This document shows, in pieces, positions 17,242 to 26,061 of a DNA stretch of 60,391 nt. Each line of letters begins with the position of its first letter. The first letter of the stretch is position 1. Made by a program: the position numbers and the translations under genes. The DNA comes from Pantoea phytobeneficialis (GTDB lineage Bacteria > Pseudomonadota > Gammaproteobacteria > Enterobacterales > Enterobacteriaceae): positions 2,577,854 to 2,638,244 of the forward strand of contig NZ_CP024636.1 in NCBI RefSeq assembly GCF_009728735.1, in the 5' to 3' direction. The notes under the pieces are model-generated. The model did no database searches, was not told the origin of the DNA, and saw nothing but the letters and a program-made list of their open reading frames with translations.

Positions 17242-17307
17242 TTTATTTAAATAAACAAATAAAAACAAACGTGTAGCATAAATATCATCCAAACCAAAAA
17301 GGTTTGG
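17242..17307. promoter_or_regulatory. AT-rich promoter region with two dyads before the ubiD-type operon
   Basis: The 195-base region is very AT-rich. It contains TTTATTTAAATAAA (17242-17255), a perfect palindrome, and CCAAACC-AAAAA-GGTTTGG (17289-17307), a 7-bp dyad. Either may be the site of the PadR or LysR regulator. A GGGAAA ribosome-binding site follows before the ATG at 17398. Confidence 0.4.
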
Positions 17308-17397
17308 GTGGTAAATATAAACGGTAGTTTTTCCCGCAATTATTCAGCGCTACTTTCCCCTCATCGCATTCACTCTGAAGCGTTAAGGGAAAAGAAT

Positions 17398-18879
17398 ATG
17401 TCTGAAACAAAAAAACAGCCGGTGCATGATCTGCGTTCGGCTATCGCATTGCTGCAAAGTCTGAAAGGCGAATTCGTCAGTACCGATACCGAAGTCGACC
17501 CCCATGCGGAACTCTCCGGCGTATACCGCTATGTTGGTGCTGGCGGCACCTGTGAACGTCCGACGCGCAAAGGCCCGGCGATGATGTTCAACAAGGTGAA
17601 AGGTTTTCCTGATGTGCGCGTGGTGACCGGCCTGATGTCCACCCGTGAACGTGTTGGTCATCTGCTGGATTGCGCGCCGGAAAAACTTGGTTTTCTGCTG
17701 AAAGATTCGGTGCATCACGCGGTGGCACCGGTAGTGATCAGCGAGAAACCCTTGTGTCAGGAAGTGGTGCATTACGCGGAAGACCCTGAGTTTGATCTGC
17801 GTACCCTGCTGCCTGCGCCAACCAATACCGAAGAGGATGCCGGTCCTTACTTCACTATGGGGATGTGCTACGCCTCCGACCCGGAAACTCACGAATCGGA
17901 TATCACCATTCACCGTCTGTGCATCCAGAGCCGCGACGAACTGTCGATGTGGCTGACTCCAGGCCGCCATATTGATGCCTTCCGTGAGAAAGCCGAAAAA
18001 GCCGGCAAACCGCTGCCGATCTCCATCAGCATCGGTGTTGACCCGGCAATCGAAATCGCCGCCTGCTTTGAGCCGCCAACAACTCCACTGGGCTTTAACG
18101 AGCTGAGCATTGCCGGTGCATTACGTGGCAAACCGGTGGAACTGGCTCCCTGTGTCAGCATCAACGAGAAAGCCATTGCACACGCTGAAATCGTGATTGA
18201 AGGCGAACTGCTGCCAAATGTGCGGGTGCGTGAAGACCAGAACACTAACACCGGCAAAGCGATGCCGGAATTCCCGGGTTATACCGGCGAAGCGAAAGCC
18301 GAGCTGCCGGTTATCAAGGTGAAAGCGGTGACGCACCGTAAACATCCGATTCTGCAAACCACCCTTGGTCCAAGCGGCGAACACGTCAGCATGGCCGGTA
18401 TCCCGACCGAAGCCAGTATTCTCGATATGCTGGAACGCGCGATGCCAGGCCGTGTGCTGAACGTCAATGCGCACACCTCCGGTGGCGGCAAACTGCTGGC
18501 GGTGATCCAGTTTAAAAAATCTGCGCCAGTGGATGAAGGTCGTCAGCGTCAGGCTGCCCTGATTGCTTTTGCCGCGTTCTCAGAACTGAAACACGTCATT
18601 CTGGTGGATGACGACGTGGACGTGTTCGACACCGACGACATTCTGTGGGCCATGCAGACCCGCTTCCAGGGCGATGTCGATATCGCCACCATCGCCGGGG
18701 TGCGTTGCCATCCGCTCGACCCATCGCAGCAGCCAGGCTACAGCGCCAGCATTACCCAGCAAGGGATGACCACCAAAACCATCTTTGACTGCACCGTGCC
18801 GTGGCATATGAAAGCCCACTTTGAACGTTCGAAGTTCAAAGAGGTAGATGTAAAACGTTTCCTTCCCGATTTTGAGTAA
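17398..18879 (+). CDS. UbiD-family prenylated-FMN decarboxylase
   Basis: A 493-residue UbiD-family enzyme, which uses prenylated FMN to decarboxylate (or carboxylate) aromatic, heteroaromatic or unsaturated acids. Visible family features are ITIHRLCIQ with the conserved catalytic Arg, [23 protein letters not shown] and [11 protein letters not shown] with the conserved Glu near residue 280, then [16 protein letters not shown]. True UbiD of ubiquinone synthesis is usually encoded elsewhere beside fre. Here the gene is cotranscribed with its own UbiX-type gene, so it is probably a dedicated catabolic or detoxifying decarboxylase. The small third subunit D found in hydroxybenzoate and vanillate decarboxylase operons is not present. 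Start at 17398 has an AAGGGAAA site. Confidence 0.88.
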   Translation: MSETKKQPVHDLRSAIALLQSLKGEFVSTDTEVDPHAELSGVYRYVGAGGTCERPTRKGPAMMFNKVKGFPDVRVVTGLMSTRERVGHLLDCAPEKLGFLLKDSVHHAVAPVVISEKPLCQEVVHYAEDPEFDLRTLLPAPTNTEEDAGPYFTMGMCYASDPETHESDITIHRLCIQSRDELSMWLTPGRHIDAFREKAEKAGKPLPISISIGVDPAIEIAACFEPPTTPLGFNELSIAGALRGKPVELAPCVSINEKAIAHAEIVIEGELLPNVRVREDQNTNTGKAMPEFPGYTGEAKAELPVIKVKAVTHRKHPILQTTLGPSGEHVSMAGIPTEASILDMLERAMPGRVLNVNAHTSGGGKLLAVIQFKKSAPVDEGRQRQAALIAFAAFSELKHVILVDDDVDVFDTDDILWAMQTRFQGDVDIATIAGVRCHPLDPSQQPGYSASITQQGMTTKTIFDCTVPWHMKAHFERSKFKEVDVKRFLPDFE

Positions 18880-18890
18880 GTGAGGTTGTA

Positions 18891-19469
18891 GTGAGCAGAA
18901 GGCGCATTATCGTCGGCATTAGTGGCGCATCCGGTTTTCAGTACGGCATGAAGGCGCTGCAACTGCTGCGCGATCAGGATATTGAGGTGCATCTGGTGGT
19001 GACCAAAGGTGCAGAGGTGACGCGTTCCATGGAAACCACCTGGCAGCGGCAGGAGATTACCGATTTGGCGGATGAGGTGCACAGCATCAGCAATCTCGGC
19101 GCCTCGATCTCCAGCGGCTCGTTTAAGACCCTCGGCATGCTGATTGCGCCCTGCTCAATGAATTCGCTGGCGTCCATCGCACATGGGCTGACCGGCAATC
19201 TGCTGACCCGTGCAGCAGATGTGATCCTGAAAGAGCGGCGTCGGCTGGTGCTGATGGTACGTGAGACGCCGCTCAATCTGGTGCACATCCGCAATATGGC
19301 AGCAGTGACGGAAATGGGCGGGATCGTTTACCCGCCGGTTCCGGCCTTTTACCAGAAGCCACAATCCGTGGATGAAATGGTGCATCACAGTGTATCGCGT
19401 GCCCTCGACCTGTTTGATCTCGATGTCGGCAACCTGAAGCGCTGGGGTGAAAAACATAATGAAGCCTAA
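18891..19469 (+). CDS. UbiX-type flavin prenyltransferase
   Basis: A 192-residue flavoprotein of the UbiX family, which attaches a dimethylallyl group to FMN to make the prenyl-FMN cofactor of UbiD enzymes. It shows [19 protein letters not shown], the [28 protein letters not shown] segment and [23 protein letters not shown], all diagnostic. The start is GTG, 11 bases after the ubiD-type stop, with a GAGG site before it. Cotranscription with the UbiD-family gene indicates a matched cofactor supply, as in phenolic acid decarboxylase operons. A housekeeping ubiX is expected elsewhere in the genome. Confidence 0.9.
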   Translation: MSRRRIIVGISGASGFQYGMKALQLLRDQDIEVHLVVTKGAEVTRSMETTWQRQEITDLADEVHSISNLGASISSGSFKTLGMLIAPCSMNSLASIAHGLTGNLLTRAADVILKERRRLVLMVRETPLNLVHIRNMAAVTEMGGIVYPPVPAFYQKPQSVDEMVHHSVSRALDLFDLDVGNLKRWGEKHNEA

Positions 19470-19479
19470 GGAGTAAATT

Positions 19480-20202
19480 ATGGTAGTGGGACCCTTTGTC
19501 AACGGCAGCGCCGTGCTGATTGGTGGGATGGCAGGCGCTTTTCTCGGCACTAAAGTGCCGGAACGCTTACGCGTAGCACTGCCGATGACCTTCGGCCTGT
19601 CGTCGATGGGCCTCGGGATCGTATTGATTGGTAAGATTCACAGCTTACCGGCGGTGATTCTGGCGCTGATTATCGGTGCCGCTCTCGGTGAACTGGTGTT
19701 TCTGGAGGAGAAAATTGGCCGCCTCGGTAATCTGGCAAAAGGGCTGGTTGGGCGTTTCCAGGGTGAACAAACCGAAACCGGTCTGACGGGCGCGGCCTTT
19801 ACCGAGAAGTACGTGGCGATTATGGTGTTGTTCTGCGCCAGCGGTACCGGCATTATCGGAGCGATGACCGAAGGGATGACACACGATCCCAATATCCTGT
19901 TTGTTAAATCCATTATGGATATCTTCACCGCCGCGATTTTTGCTACCTTGCTGGGTTATGCGGTAGCGGTGATTGCCGTACCACAGCTCATCATTCAGCT
20001 GGTGCTGGCGTCAGCCGCAGTACTGATTATGCCGCACACCACCGCAACCATGATGAGTGACTTTACCGCGGCGGGTGGATTTATCATGTTGGCGGCGGGT
20101 TTCCGTATCGCCGGAATTAAATCATTCCCGGTGGCGAATATGTTACCCGCGTTGGTGCTGGTGATGCCGATCAGCCATCTGTGGACGATGTTTATTCATT
20201 AA
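19480..20202 (+). CDS. DUF554 (YqgA-like) integral membrane protein
   Basis: A 240-residue membrane protein of the DUF554 family (E. coli YqgA). Six or seven hydrophobic segments are visible, with the N-terminal FVNGSAVLIGGMAGAFLG, an acidic GAALGELVFLEEKIGRLG stretch and the C-terminal FRIAGIKSFPVANMLPALV. Function in the family is unknown. It begins 10 bases after the ubiX-type stop behind an AAGGAG site, so it belongs to the decarboxylase operon, and a role in moving the substrate or product across the membrane is a reasonable guess. Placement inside a ubiD-ubiX operon is unusual to my knowledge. Confidence 0.84.
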   Translation: MVVGPFVNGSAVLIGGMAGAFLGTKVPERLRVALPMTFGLSSMGLGIVLIGKIHSLPAVILALIIGAALGELVFLEEKIGRLGNLAKGLVGRFQGEQTETGLTGAAFTEKYVAIMVLFCASGTGIIGAMTEGMTHDPNILFVKSIMDIFTAAIFATLLGYAVAVIAVPQLIIQLVLASAAVLIMPHTTATMMSDFTAAGGFIMLAAGFRIAGIKSFPVANMLPALVLVMPISHLWTMFIH

Positions 20203-20271
20203 GCAGTACGACAGCCGCGGTTGGATCGGGGTTAGCCATGTCGTATCAGGCGCGAGGAGGCGCGGAGCATC

Positions 20272-21147
20272 ATGGATCTCAAACGATTGCATTACTTTTG
20301 CACAATAGCGGAACAGGGCTCCATCAGTAAAGCCGCAAAGCTATTGAACATCGCACAACCGCCGCTGGGTAAACGTCTCCAGGAACTGGAAGAGGAAATT
20401 GGTTCGCCGCTGTTTACCCGCACCCCACGCCGTATGGTGCTGACCGAGGCCGGAACTTTTCTTTATCGTCAGGCATGCGACATCCTGAGCCGGGTCAATC
20501 AACTGAAGCGTCAGACCATCACCATTGCCACGCGTAAGCAGCGTCGGGTGAATATCGGTATCTCCTACCTGTATCTGCGCTATTTCAATACCATCCTGAT
20601 GGATTACTACCGCAACCGCCCCGACTGGGATATTAACGTTATCGTGTCTGACTCCAGCCATCTGGAAGCGATGCTGCTGGATAACACCGTTGATATTGCG
20701 CTGATGCAAACCCCTGGCGATCGTCAGGCGTGGTTTGTGCGTGAGCTGGAACCGATTGATACCATTGCGGTGATCTCTTCACATTACGCGCCAATGCTGG
20801 CGGGAAAAGCGTTGCAGTTTGCCGATCTCAGCGGCATTCCGCTGATTCTGCTACACCGCATTGGTGGGGAAGGAACCTATGAAGTGCTGCGCAGTAAGCT
20901 GTTCAGTAGCCTTGAACAGGTGAACATCAGTATCAAGGTATCCGAACCCCGTCTGGTGCTGGAAATGATGGAGCAGGGGTTTGATGGTGCAGCCTTTTTA
21001 CCGCGATCGGAGTTTATCCCCAGTGCGCAGGGCAGATATATGGTGTGTCCACTGGCGGAACCCTTCGCGATTTACCATCCGGCGATTGTTGCGTTGAGCA
21101 CCGCGCAGGATCGCCTGCTGTGGCCGCTGGAACATGAAGTGGCGTAG
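20272..21147 (+). CDS. LysR family transcriptional regulator
   Basis: A 291-residue LysR-type regulator. Helix-turn-helix near residues 15-50 (GSISKAAKLLNIAQPPLGKRLQELEEEIG) and effector domain from about residue 90 (RRVNIGISYLYLRYFNTILMDYYRNRPDW onwards). The IAQPPLGKRL recognition helix recalls LysR proteins controlling aromatic acid catabolism. It lies 69 bases downstream of the DUF554 gene on the same strand, so it is probably the operon's own regulator. Its stop codon TAG is formed by the first bases of a family A repeat (GTAGCGG), so the C-terminus may have been shaped by repeat insertion. Confidence 0.87.
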   Translation: MDLKRLHYFCTIAEQGSISKAAKLLNIAQPPLGKRLQELEEEIGSPLFTRTPRRMVLTEAGTFLYRQACDILSRVNQLKRQTITIATRKQRRVNIGISYLYLRYFNTILMDYYRNRPDWDINVIVSDSSHLEAMLLDNTVDIALMQTPGDRQAWFVRELEPIDTIAVISSHYAPMLAGKALQFADLSGIPLILLHRIGGEGTYEVLRSKLFSSLEQVNISIKVSEPRLVLEMMEQGFDGAAFLPRSEFIPSAQGRYMVCPLAEPFAIYHPAIVALSTAQDRLLWPLEHEVA

Positions 21148-21217
21148 CGGCGCGATTTATCGCGCGTTTTTGGCTGCGGTGCGGTTGTAAAAGAGCGCGA
21201 TAAATCGCGCCGCTACG
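21143..21217. repeat. Family A palindromic repeat, inverted pair
   Basis: Left arm from 21143 (CGTAGCGGCGCGATTTATC...) and right arm 21195-21217 as its complement, about 28 bases apart. The left arm supplies the TAG stop of the LysR gene. The pair separates that gene from the convergent SelW-like gene and may act as a bidirectional terminator. Confidence 0.88.
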
Positions 21218-21227
21218 ATTCAGCTCG

Positions 21228-21527
21228 CTAGTTTTTTTTCTTATCCACATGGCCCAGCTCCCGATCCGGGAAGCAATAATCCCGCACCCGCTGCTTTAAC
21301 GCCGCCGCATCGGGGAAGCCGCCTTCCTGCTTGCGTTCCCAAATCACGTTGCCATCGATGGTGATTTCAAACACGCCACCGGTGCCGGGTTGTAACGTCA
21401 CCGAAGCTAAATCATCAGCAAAAGTATGCAGCAACTCCTGCGCCATCCACGCTGAACGCAGCAACCAGTTGCATTGCGTACAGTAATGAATATTCACCGC
21501 GGGTTTCTGTGCCATGTCATCGCTCAT
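21228..21527 (-). CDS. SelT/SelW/SelH (Rdx) family protein
   Basis: A 99-residue thioredoxin-like protein of the Rdx family. It has the N-terminal redox motif HYCTQCNWLLRSAWMAQELL (CxxC with cysteine in place of selenocysteine), a middle GTGGVFEITIDGNVIWERKQEGGFPDA typical of bacterial SelW-like proteins, and a C-terminal RDYCFPDRELGHV. Biochemical function is unclear; members are thought to be thiol-redox proteins. Two candidate ATGs lie 12 bases apart and the longer is given. It sits alone, convergent with the LysR gene and divergent from the haem receptor gene. Confidence 0.85.
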   Translation of the reverse strand: MSDDMAQKPAVNIHYCTQCNWLLRSAWMAQELLHTFADDLASVTLQPGTGGVFEITIDGNVIWERKQEGGFPDAAALKQRVRDYCFPDRELGHVDKKKN

Positions 21528-21607
21528 CTTAATTAATTGATTAGTAATAAGTTAACTATGGTTAACAAATTGTGCTGTCTAAGATACATCTTAGTGTAAA
21601 TGCTATT

Positions 21608-21626
21608 GATAATGATTACCACTTAC
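21608..21626. promoter_or_regulatory. Fur-like box before hmuR
   Basis: GATAATGATTACCACTTAC matches the 19-base Fur consensus at about 14 positions, including the first nine. It lies about 135 bases before the hmuR ATG in an AT-rich intergenic region shared with the divergent SelW-like gene, as expected for an iron-repressed haem uptake operon. Confidence 0.6.
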
Positions 21627-21760
21627 ATTACATTCCTGACGAAATCATTTATAACATAAAAAAAGTCTGTAACTTTTTACGGTTTTATATACAAAACCTG
21701 TGGTTTTCTGGCAGCAAGCAAGTGAGCGAATACTAACAATTAACCAGGTATTTCGCGTCT

Positions 21761-24157
21761 ATGTCCTCATTATTTTCGGGGTTAACTCACCAGCGTCTTT
21801 TCAAAACGGCGATCTTAGCGTCAGCGATTCACGCGGCTTGTGGCTATGCAGCGACCAGCGATAATCAAGATCTGACCATTTCAGGCAAGAAAACCACCAC
21901 CAATGAACCGGTGATGACCGTTACTGCACCGAAACAACCGTTGGTTGCTGGCAGCCGTAACACCATCTCAGCTGAAGAAATGCAAAAGCAGGGTGGTAAT
22001 GATTTCGGTTCAATTATGCGTTATCAGCCGCTGGTTAGCGCGCCGGGCGCCGCAGGCGGTAGTAACACCGGCAAAAGCGGCTACACTGGCGACCGTGGTG
22101 GTTATACCGGTTATAACATCCGTGGCCTGGAAGATAACCGTGTCTCTATCGACGTAGACGGTATCGAACAGCCTTTTGCAACGGGGCGTAGCTCCGTTGG
22201 CCGCACCGGTTCAGGCACCTTCGGGATTGGCCGCGACTATATCGATCCTTACATGTATGGCTCAGTCGGTATTGTTTCCGGTGCGACCGATGTTTCCTAC
22301 AAGAATAACGCCCTCGGTGGCTCGGTGTCCTTCCGTCCCAAATCACCGGATGATTACCTGTCGCCAACTAAGCAGACCTACTTCGGTTATCAGAGCGACT
22401 ACGATTCTTCCAACCGTAGCTGGCACAATGGCATCACCGCCGAAGCAGGTGATGAAACCCTGCGTGGTATCGTGGTGATTAGCCGTCGTGACGGTCAGGA
22501 AACCCGTAACAATAGCGGCACTATCGATGCCTACCCGGCCAACTGGCACTCGGATGCCATCGCTGCCACCGGAATCTGGCAGCCGAACAGCGAGCATCAG
22601 TTCAGCGCCACGCTGGACTACTACCACAAAACCAATCACACCAACTTCGATTACTGGGGCACAGGCACCACGACCATTTATGGCCGTGCCGATCAGAGCA
22701 GCCAGACTCGTCGCTGGAGTGGCATGTTGAAAGATCTCTGGACGCCGGACAATAACCTGCTGGTAGATTCGCTTGAAAGCAGCATCTATTACCAGGAAAC
22801 GCAGGCACACGATGATACTGCCGTGCCAGTCGCCGGTTCCGTTGCAGCGCACAATATCTATTCAGACTACAACACCAAAACCTATGGTTTTGAAACCAAA
22901 GGTGAAAAGAGCTGGCTGTTTAACAACTTCAGCTATGGTCTGAACGCCAGCATCGCGAAAACTGAGCGTCCATACTGGATGGACCCGGCGCAGACGTCTT
23001 ACAACAATATCACTCCGCCAGAAGCCAACAGCCGTAGCTGGACTTTCGGGGCTTTTGTTGAAGACACCATGAGCTGGGATTTGAACGGCCATACCTTCTC
23101 CGTGATTCCTGGCGTGCGTTACGCTTATCAGAATACCAAGCCGCAGAACCTCTCCAGCATTTCGGGCGGGGATGCCGATGTATCAACGGGTGCAGTGTCA
23201 ACGCTGTATGGCAAGAGCTTTAGTGATGGCCAGCTGCTGCCGTCAATCGCCTTCCAGTACAACCTGACGCCGAAAATGATGGCTTACCTGCAATACAAGC
23301 GCGGCGCACAGTTCCCGAACCCAAGCCAGTTGTATGGTTCATGGAACCTGACATCCAATTATGGTGGTTCAAATCAGTATGCACTGTTGGGTAACACCGA
23401 CCTGAAAACCGAAACCAGCAATAACTTTGAGTTCGGTCTGAAAGGCGAAGCGGTTGAAGGGATCACCTTCTCCGCGGCGACCTTCTACAACAGCTACAAA
23501 AACTTTATCGACTACACCCGTTACAGCCGTAGTTCGAATCCGGAAGTCTTTACTGACATCCCGAGCAACATTGGCATTGCTTACCGTGCGGAAAACCGTG
23601 ACAAAGCCTATATCTACGGTGCGGAATTCGGTAGCAAGTTCAACATCGGCACATGGGTGCCAGAAGTCGATGGCCTGAGCGCACGTCTGGCATTTGGTTA
23701 TGCGCAGGGCGCGTCTAAGTCCAGCTACCTGGGTGATAAATACGTGCCGTTGGAGAGTGTGCCGCCGATGCGTCTGATTACGGGTGTGGCCTATGACGAT
23801 CCCGATCAGCGCTACGGTGCAGCCGTTACCGCTACCTTTAATCATGGTAAGCGTGCAACGTATACCCAGCGTCAGACCTATACCAATGCTGGCAGCGCGA
23901 TTGGCACCACCAGCAATACCTACTACCAGAATATCCCCGGTTATGCGTTGGTTGACCTGACGGCTTACTACCGCGTCACCAAAAACGTCAAGATCAGTGG
24001 CGGTATCTACAACCTGACGGACCGCAAATACTGGGATTATCTGAGCAGCCGCGATCTGGAATCCACCACCAGCAAAACCGATCAGAACTACTATGATTCA
24101 CAGCTTGCTGTGATGCCCGGACGCACCTTCCAGTTGGGTGTGAACGTCGATTTCTAA
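21761..24157 (+). CDS. hmuR: TonB-dependent haem/haemoglobin receptor
   Basis: A 798-residue outer-membrane receptor. It has a signal peptide of about 30 residues ending CGYA, a TonB-box-like EPVMTVTA, a plug domain with YNIRGLEDNRVSIDVDGIEQP, and a 22-strand barrel ending in the aromatic VNVDF. The FRAP-like region is FPNPSQLYGSW and the NPNL-like region is NTDLKTETSNNFEFG, the two landmarks of haem receptors such as HemR/HmuR/HasR, here somewhat diverged. It heads the hmuRSTUV operon behind a Fur-like box. Its precise ligand (free haem, haemoglobin or haemophore) cannot be read from sequence. Confidence 0.88.
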   Translation: MSSLFSGLTHQRLFKTAILASAIHAACGYAATSDNQDLTISGKKTTTNEPVMTVTAPKQPLVAGSRNTISAEEMQKQGGNDFGSIMRYQPLVSAPGAAGGSNTGKSGYTGDRGGYTGYNIRGLEDNRVSIDVDGIEQPFATGRSSVGRTGSGTFGIGRDYIDPYMYGSVGIVSGATDVSYKNNALGGSVSFRPKSPDDYLSPTKQTYFGYQSDYDSSNRSWHNGITAEAGDETLRGIVVISRRDGQETRNNSGTIDAYPANWHSDAIAATGIWQPNSEHQFSATLDYYHKTNHTNFDYWGTGTTTIYGRADQSSQTRRWSGMLKDLWTPDNNLLVDSLESSIYYQETQAHDDTAVPVAGSVAAHNIYSDYNTKTYGFETKGEKSWLFNNFSYGLNASIAKTERPYWMDPAQTSYNNITPPEANSRSWTFGAFVEDTMSWDLNGHTFSVIPGVRYAYQNTKPQNLSSISGGDADVSTGAVSTLYGKSFSDGQLLPSIAFQYNLTPKMMAYLQYKRGAQFPNPSQLYGSWNLTSNYGGSNQYALLGNTDLKTETSNNFEFGLKGEAVEGITFSAATFYNSYKNFIDYTRYSRSSNPEVFTDIPSNIGIAYRAENRDKAYIYGAEFGSKFNIGTWVPEVDGLSARLAFGYAQGASKSSYLGDKYVPLESVPPMRLITGVAYDDPDQRYGAAVTATFNHGKRATYTQRQTYTNAGSAIGTTSNTYYQNIPGYALVDLTAYYRVTKNVKISGGIYNLTDRKYWDYLSSRDLESTTSKTDQNYYDSQLAVMPGRTFQLGVNVDF

Positions 24158-24168
24158 TAAATCACTTC

Positions 24169-24188
24169 GCCCTGCGGCAACGCAGGGC
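24169..24188 (+). terminator. Hairpin between hmuR and hmuS (attenuating terminator)
   Basis: GCCCTGCG-GCAA-CGCAGGGC, a perfect 8-bp GC-rich stem with a stable GCAA tetraloop, followed by ATTTTC. It is likely a partial terminator or mRNA-end stabiliser giving more receptor than transporter. Confidence 0.6.
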
Positions 24189-24208
24189 ATTTTCATGGAG
24201 CATGCGCA

Positions 24209-25240
24209 ATGAACGAACGTTACGAACACTATCTGGCCCTGAAAGGCGAACATCCAAAAAAATACGCCCGCGATCTGGCGGCGCTGATGGGCATTGGCGA
24301 AGCGCAACTCTGTGAGGCGCGCGTCGGCCACGATGCAAAAGCGCTGAAAACCGATTTCCCGGCACTGTTGGCCGCCCTCGAAGCGGTGGGTGAAACCAAA
24401 AGCATCACCCGCAATGAATATGCGGTGCACGAGCAGGTTGGCAAATATGAAAACCTGCACCTCGGCGAACATGCCGGACTGATCCTCAACCCGCGCGCAC
24501 TGGACCAGCGTCTGTTTCCTCAGCAGTGGCATAGCGCCTTCTTCCTGCAAGAGATGACTGCGCGCGGTGAACGTCAAAGTATTCAGATTTTTGACAGGCA
24601 CGGTGACGCGGTGCTGAAAATCTACACCACCGACAACACCGACATCGCAGCCTGGGATGCGCTGATAGCGCAGTTCACCACCGCAGGCCACGCCGCACTG
24701 GAGTTGACACCAGCGAGTCACCCGCAGCACAGCACGACCGTGGATGCCAGCACCATCGAAGCCGAATGGCGTGCCATGACCGATGTGCACCAATTCTTCG
24801 GCCTGCTGAAACGCCATAACATTTCACGTCAGCAGGCATTCCGCGCGGTTGCAGACGATCTGGCATGGCAGGTCAGCAATGATTCGCTGGCCCAGTTGTT
24901 GAACCAGGCGCAGCAGGACGGCAACGAAATCATGATCTTTGTCGGCAACCGTGGCTGCACCCAGATCTTCACCGGCGCGGTAGAAAAACTGATGCCGATG
25001 GATAACTGGATCAACATCTTCAACCCGGCGTTCACGCTCCATCTGCTGGCGGACCACATCAGCGAAAGTTGGGTGACGCGTAAGCAGAGCGGCGATGGTT
25101 TCGTCACCAGCCTTGAACTGTTCGCCGCTGACGGCACTCAGATCGCGCAACTTTACGGCCAGCGCAGCGAAGGTACGCCGGAGCAGGCGCGCTGGCGTGA
25201 ACAGCTGGCATTGCTTACCACCCCAGGAGCTGCCGTATGA
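24209..25240 (+). CDS. hmuS: Haemin-degrading/trafficking protein HmuS (HemS family)
   Basis: A 343-residue cytoplasmic protein of the HemS/ChuS/HmuS family, made of two similar halves (about residues 1-170 and 180-340). Landmarks are KYARDLAALMGIGEAQL, GKYENLHLGEHAGLILNPRALDQRLFP and FVGNRGCTQIFTGAVEKLMPMDNWINIFNP. Family members bind imported haem and either pass it on or open the ring to release iron. The ATG lies 51 bases after hmuR and the gene overlaps hmuT by four bases (ATGA), so HmuS and the transporter are translated as a unit. Confidence 0.92.
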   Translation: MNERYEHYLALKGEHPKKYARDLAALMGIGEAQLCEARVGHDAKALKTDFPALLAALEAVGETKSITRNEYAVHEQVGKYENLHLGEHAGLILNPRALDQRLFPQQWHSAFFLQEMTARGERQSIQIFDRHGDAVLKIYTTDNTDIAAWDALIAQFTTAGHAALELTPASHPQHSTTVDASTIEAEWRAMTDVHQFFGLLKRHNISRQQAFRAVADDLAWQVSNDSLAQLLNQAQQDGNEIMIFVGNRGCTQIFTGAVEKLMPMDNWINIFNPAFTLHLLADHISESWVTRKQSGDGFVTSLELFAADGTQIAQLYGQRSEGTPEQARWREQLALLTTPGAAV

Positions 25241-26061
25241 AACGTCTGACCCTGTTGTTGCTGACTGCGCTGGCACTGCCGACGCTGGCAGCGGAACGCG
25301 TGGTTTCCATTGGCGGAGATGTCACGCAAATCATCTATGCGCTGGATGCTCAGCAGGACCTGGTGGCGCGCGACAGTACCAGCCAGCAGCCTGCCCAGGC
25401 GAATAAACTGCCGAACATCGGTTATATGCGTCAGTTGAATGCGGAAGGCATTCTGGCGCTGAAACCGACGCTGGTGCTGAGTAGTGAACTGGCAAAACCA
25501 TCGCTGGTGCTGCAACAGGTGGCGCAGGCGGGGGTAAAGGTGGTGGAAGTTACCGGTAAAAACAGCATTGAGGCGATCCCGGAAAAAATCGCCACCATCG
25601 GCAAAGCGCTGCATCGTGAAGACGCGGCCAATGCCCTGACCGAGCAAGTGCAGAAACAACTGGCGCAACTGCCGAGCCAGCCACTGCCGGTGAAGGTCCT
25701 GTTTATCATGGCGCACAACGGCATGAACACCCTGGCGGCGGGATCACAAACCGGGGCAGATGGCGCGATTCGCAGTGCCGGTCTGGTGAATGCAATGGCG
25801 GCAGTGCCGCATTATCAGCCGCTGTCGCAGGAGGGTGTTGTGGCTGCGGCACCGGATCTGGTGGTGGTGGGTCAGGATGGCCTGCGCACCCTCGGTGGTG
25901 AGGAGAAAGTCTGGTCGCTGCCGGGACTGGCGCTGACGCCAGCCGGACAGCATCATGCGTTGCTGGTGGTGGATGAGATGGCATTGCTGAGTTTTGGTCT
26001 GGACACGCCAGATGCCATCGTCAAGCTGCGTCGTGCAGCTGAAGCGGCCAAACATGACTAG
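25237..26061 (+). CDS. hmuT: Haem ABC transporter periplasmic binding protein HmuT
   Basis: A 274-residue type III periplasmic binding protein. The signal peptide MKRLTLLLLTALALPTLA is followed by AERVVSIGGDVTQIIYALDAQQDLVARDSTS, with PNIGYMRQLNAEGILALKPTLVLSS. The Tyr in IGYMRQLN lies in the region where the haem-ligating Tyr of HmuT/ShuT is found. It delivers haem from the periplasm to HmuU. The start overlaps hmuS by four bases and the end overlaps hmuU by eight. Confidence 0.92.
   Translation: MKRLTLLLLTALALPTLAAERVVSIGGDVTQIIYALDAQQDLVARDSTSQQPAQANKLPNIGYMRQLNAEGILALKPTLVLSSELAKPSLVLQQVAQAGVKVVEVTGKNSIEAIPEKIATIGKALHREDAANALTEQVQKQLAQLPSQPLPVKVLFIMAHNGMNTLAAGSQTGADGAIRSAGLVNAMAAVPHYQPLSQEGVVAAAPDLVVVGQDGLRTLGGEEKVWSLPGLALTPAGQHHALLVVDEMALLSFGLDTPDAIVKLRRAAEAAKHD

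Noticed and set aside
17398..18879. Calling the decarboxylase gene ubiD of ubiquinone synthesis
   Set aside because: Linkage to its own ubiX-type gene, DUF554 and LysR points to a dedicated paralogue; the housekeeping ubiD usually lies next to fre.
24098..24817. 239-codon open frame antisense to hmuR/hmuS
   Set aside because: Antisense shadow of hmuR and hmuS; no motif of its own.
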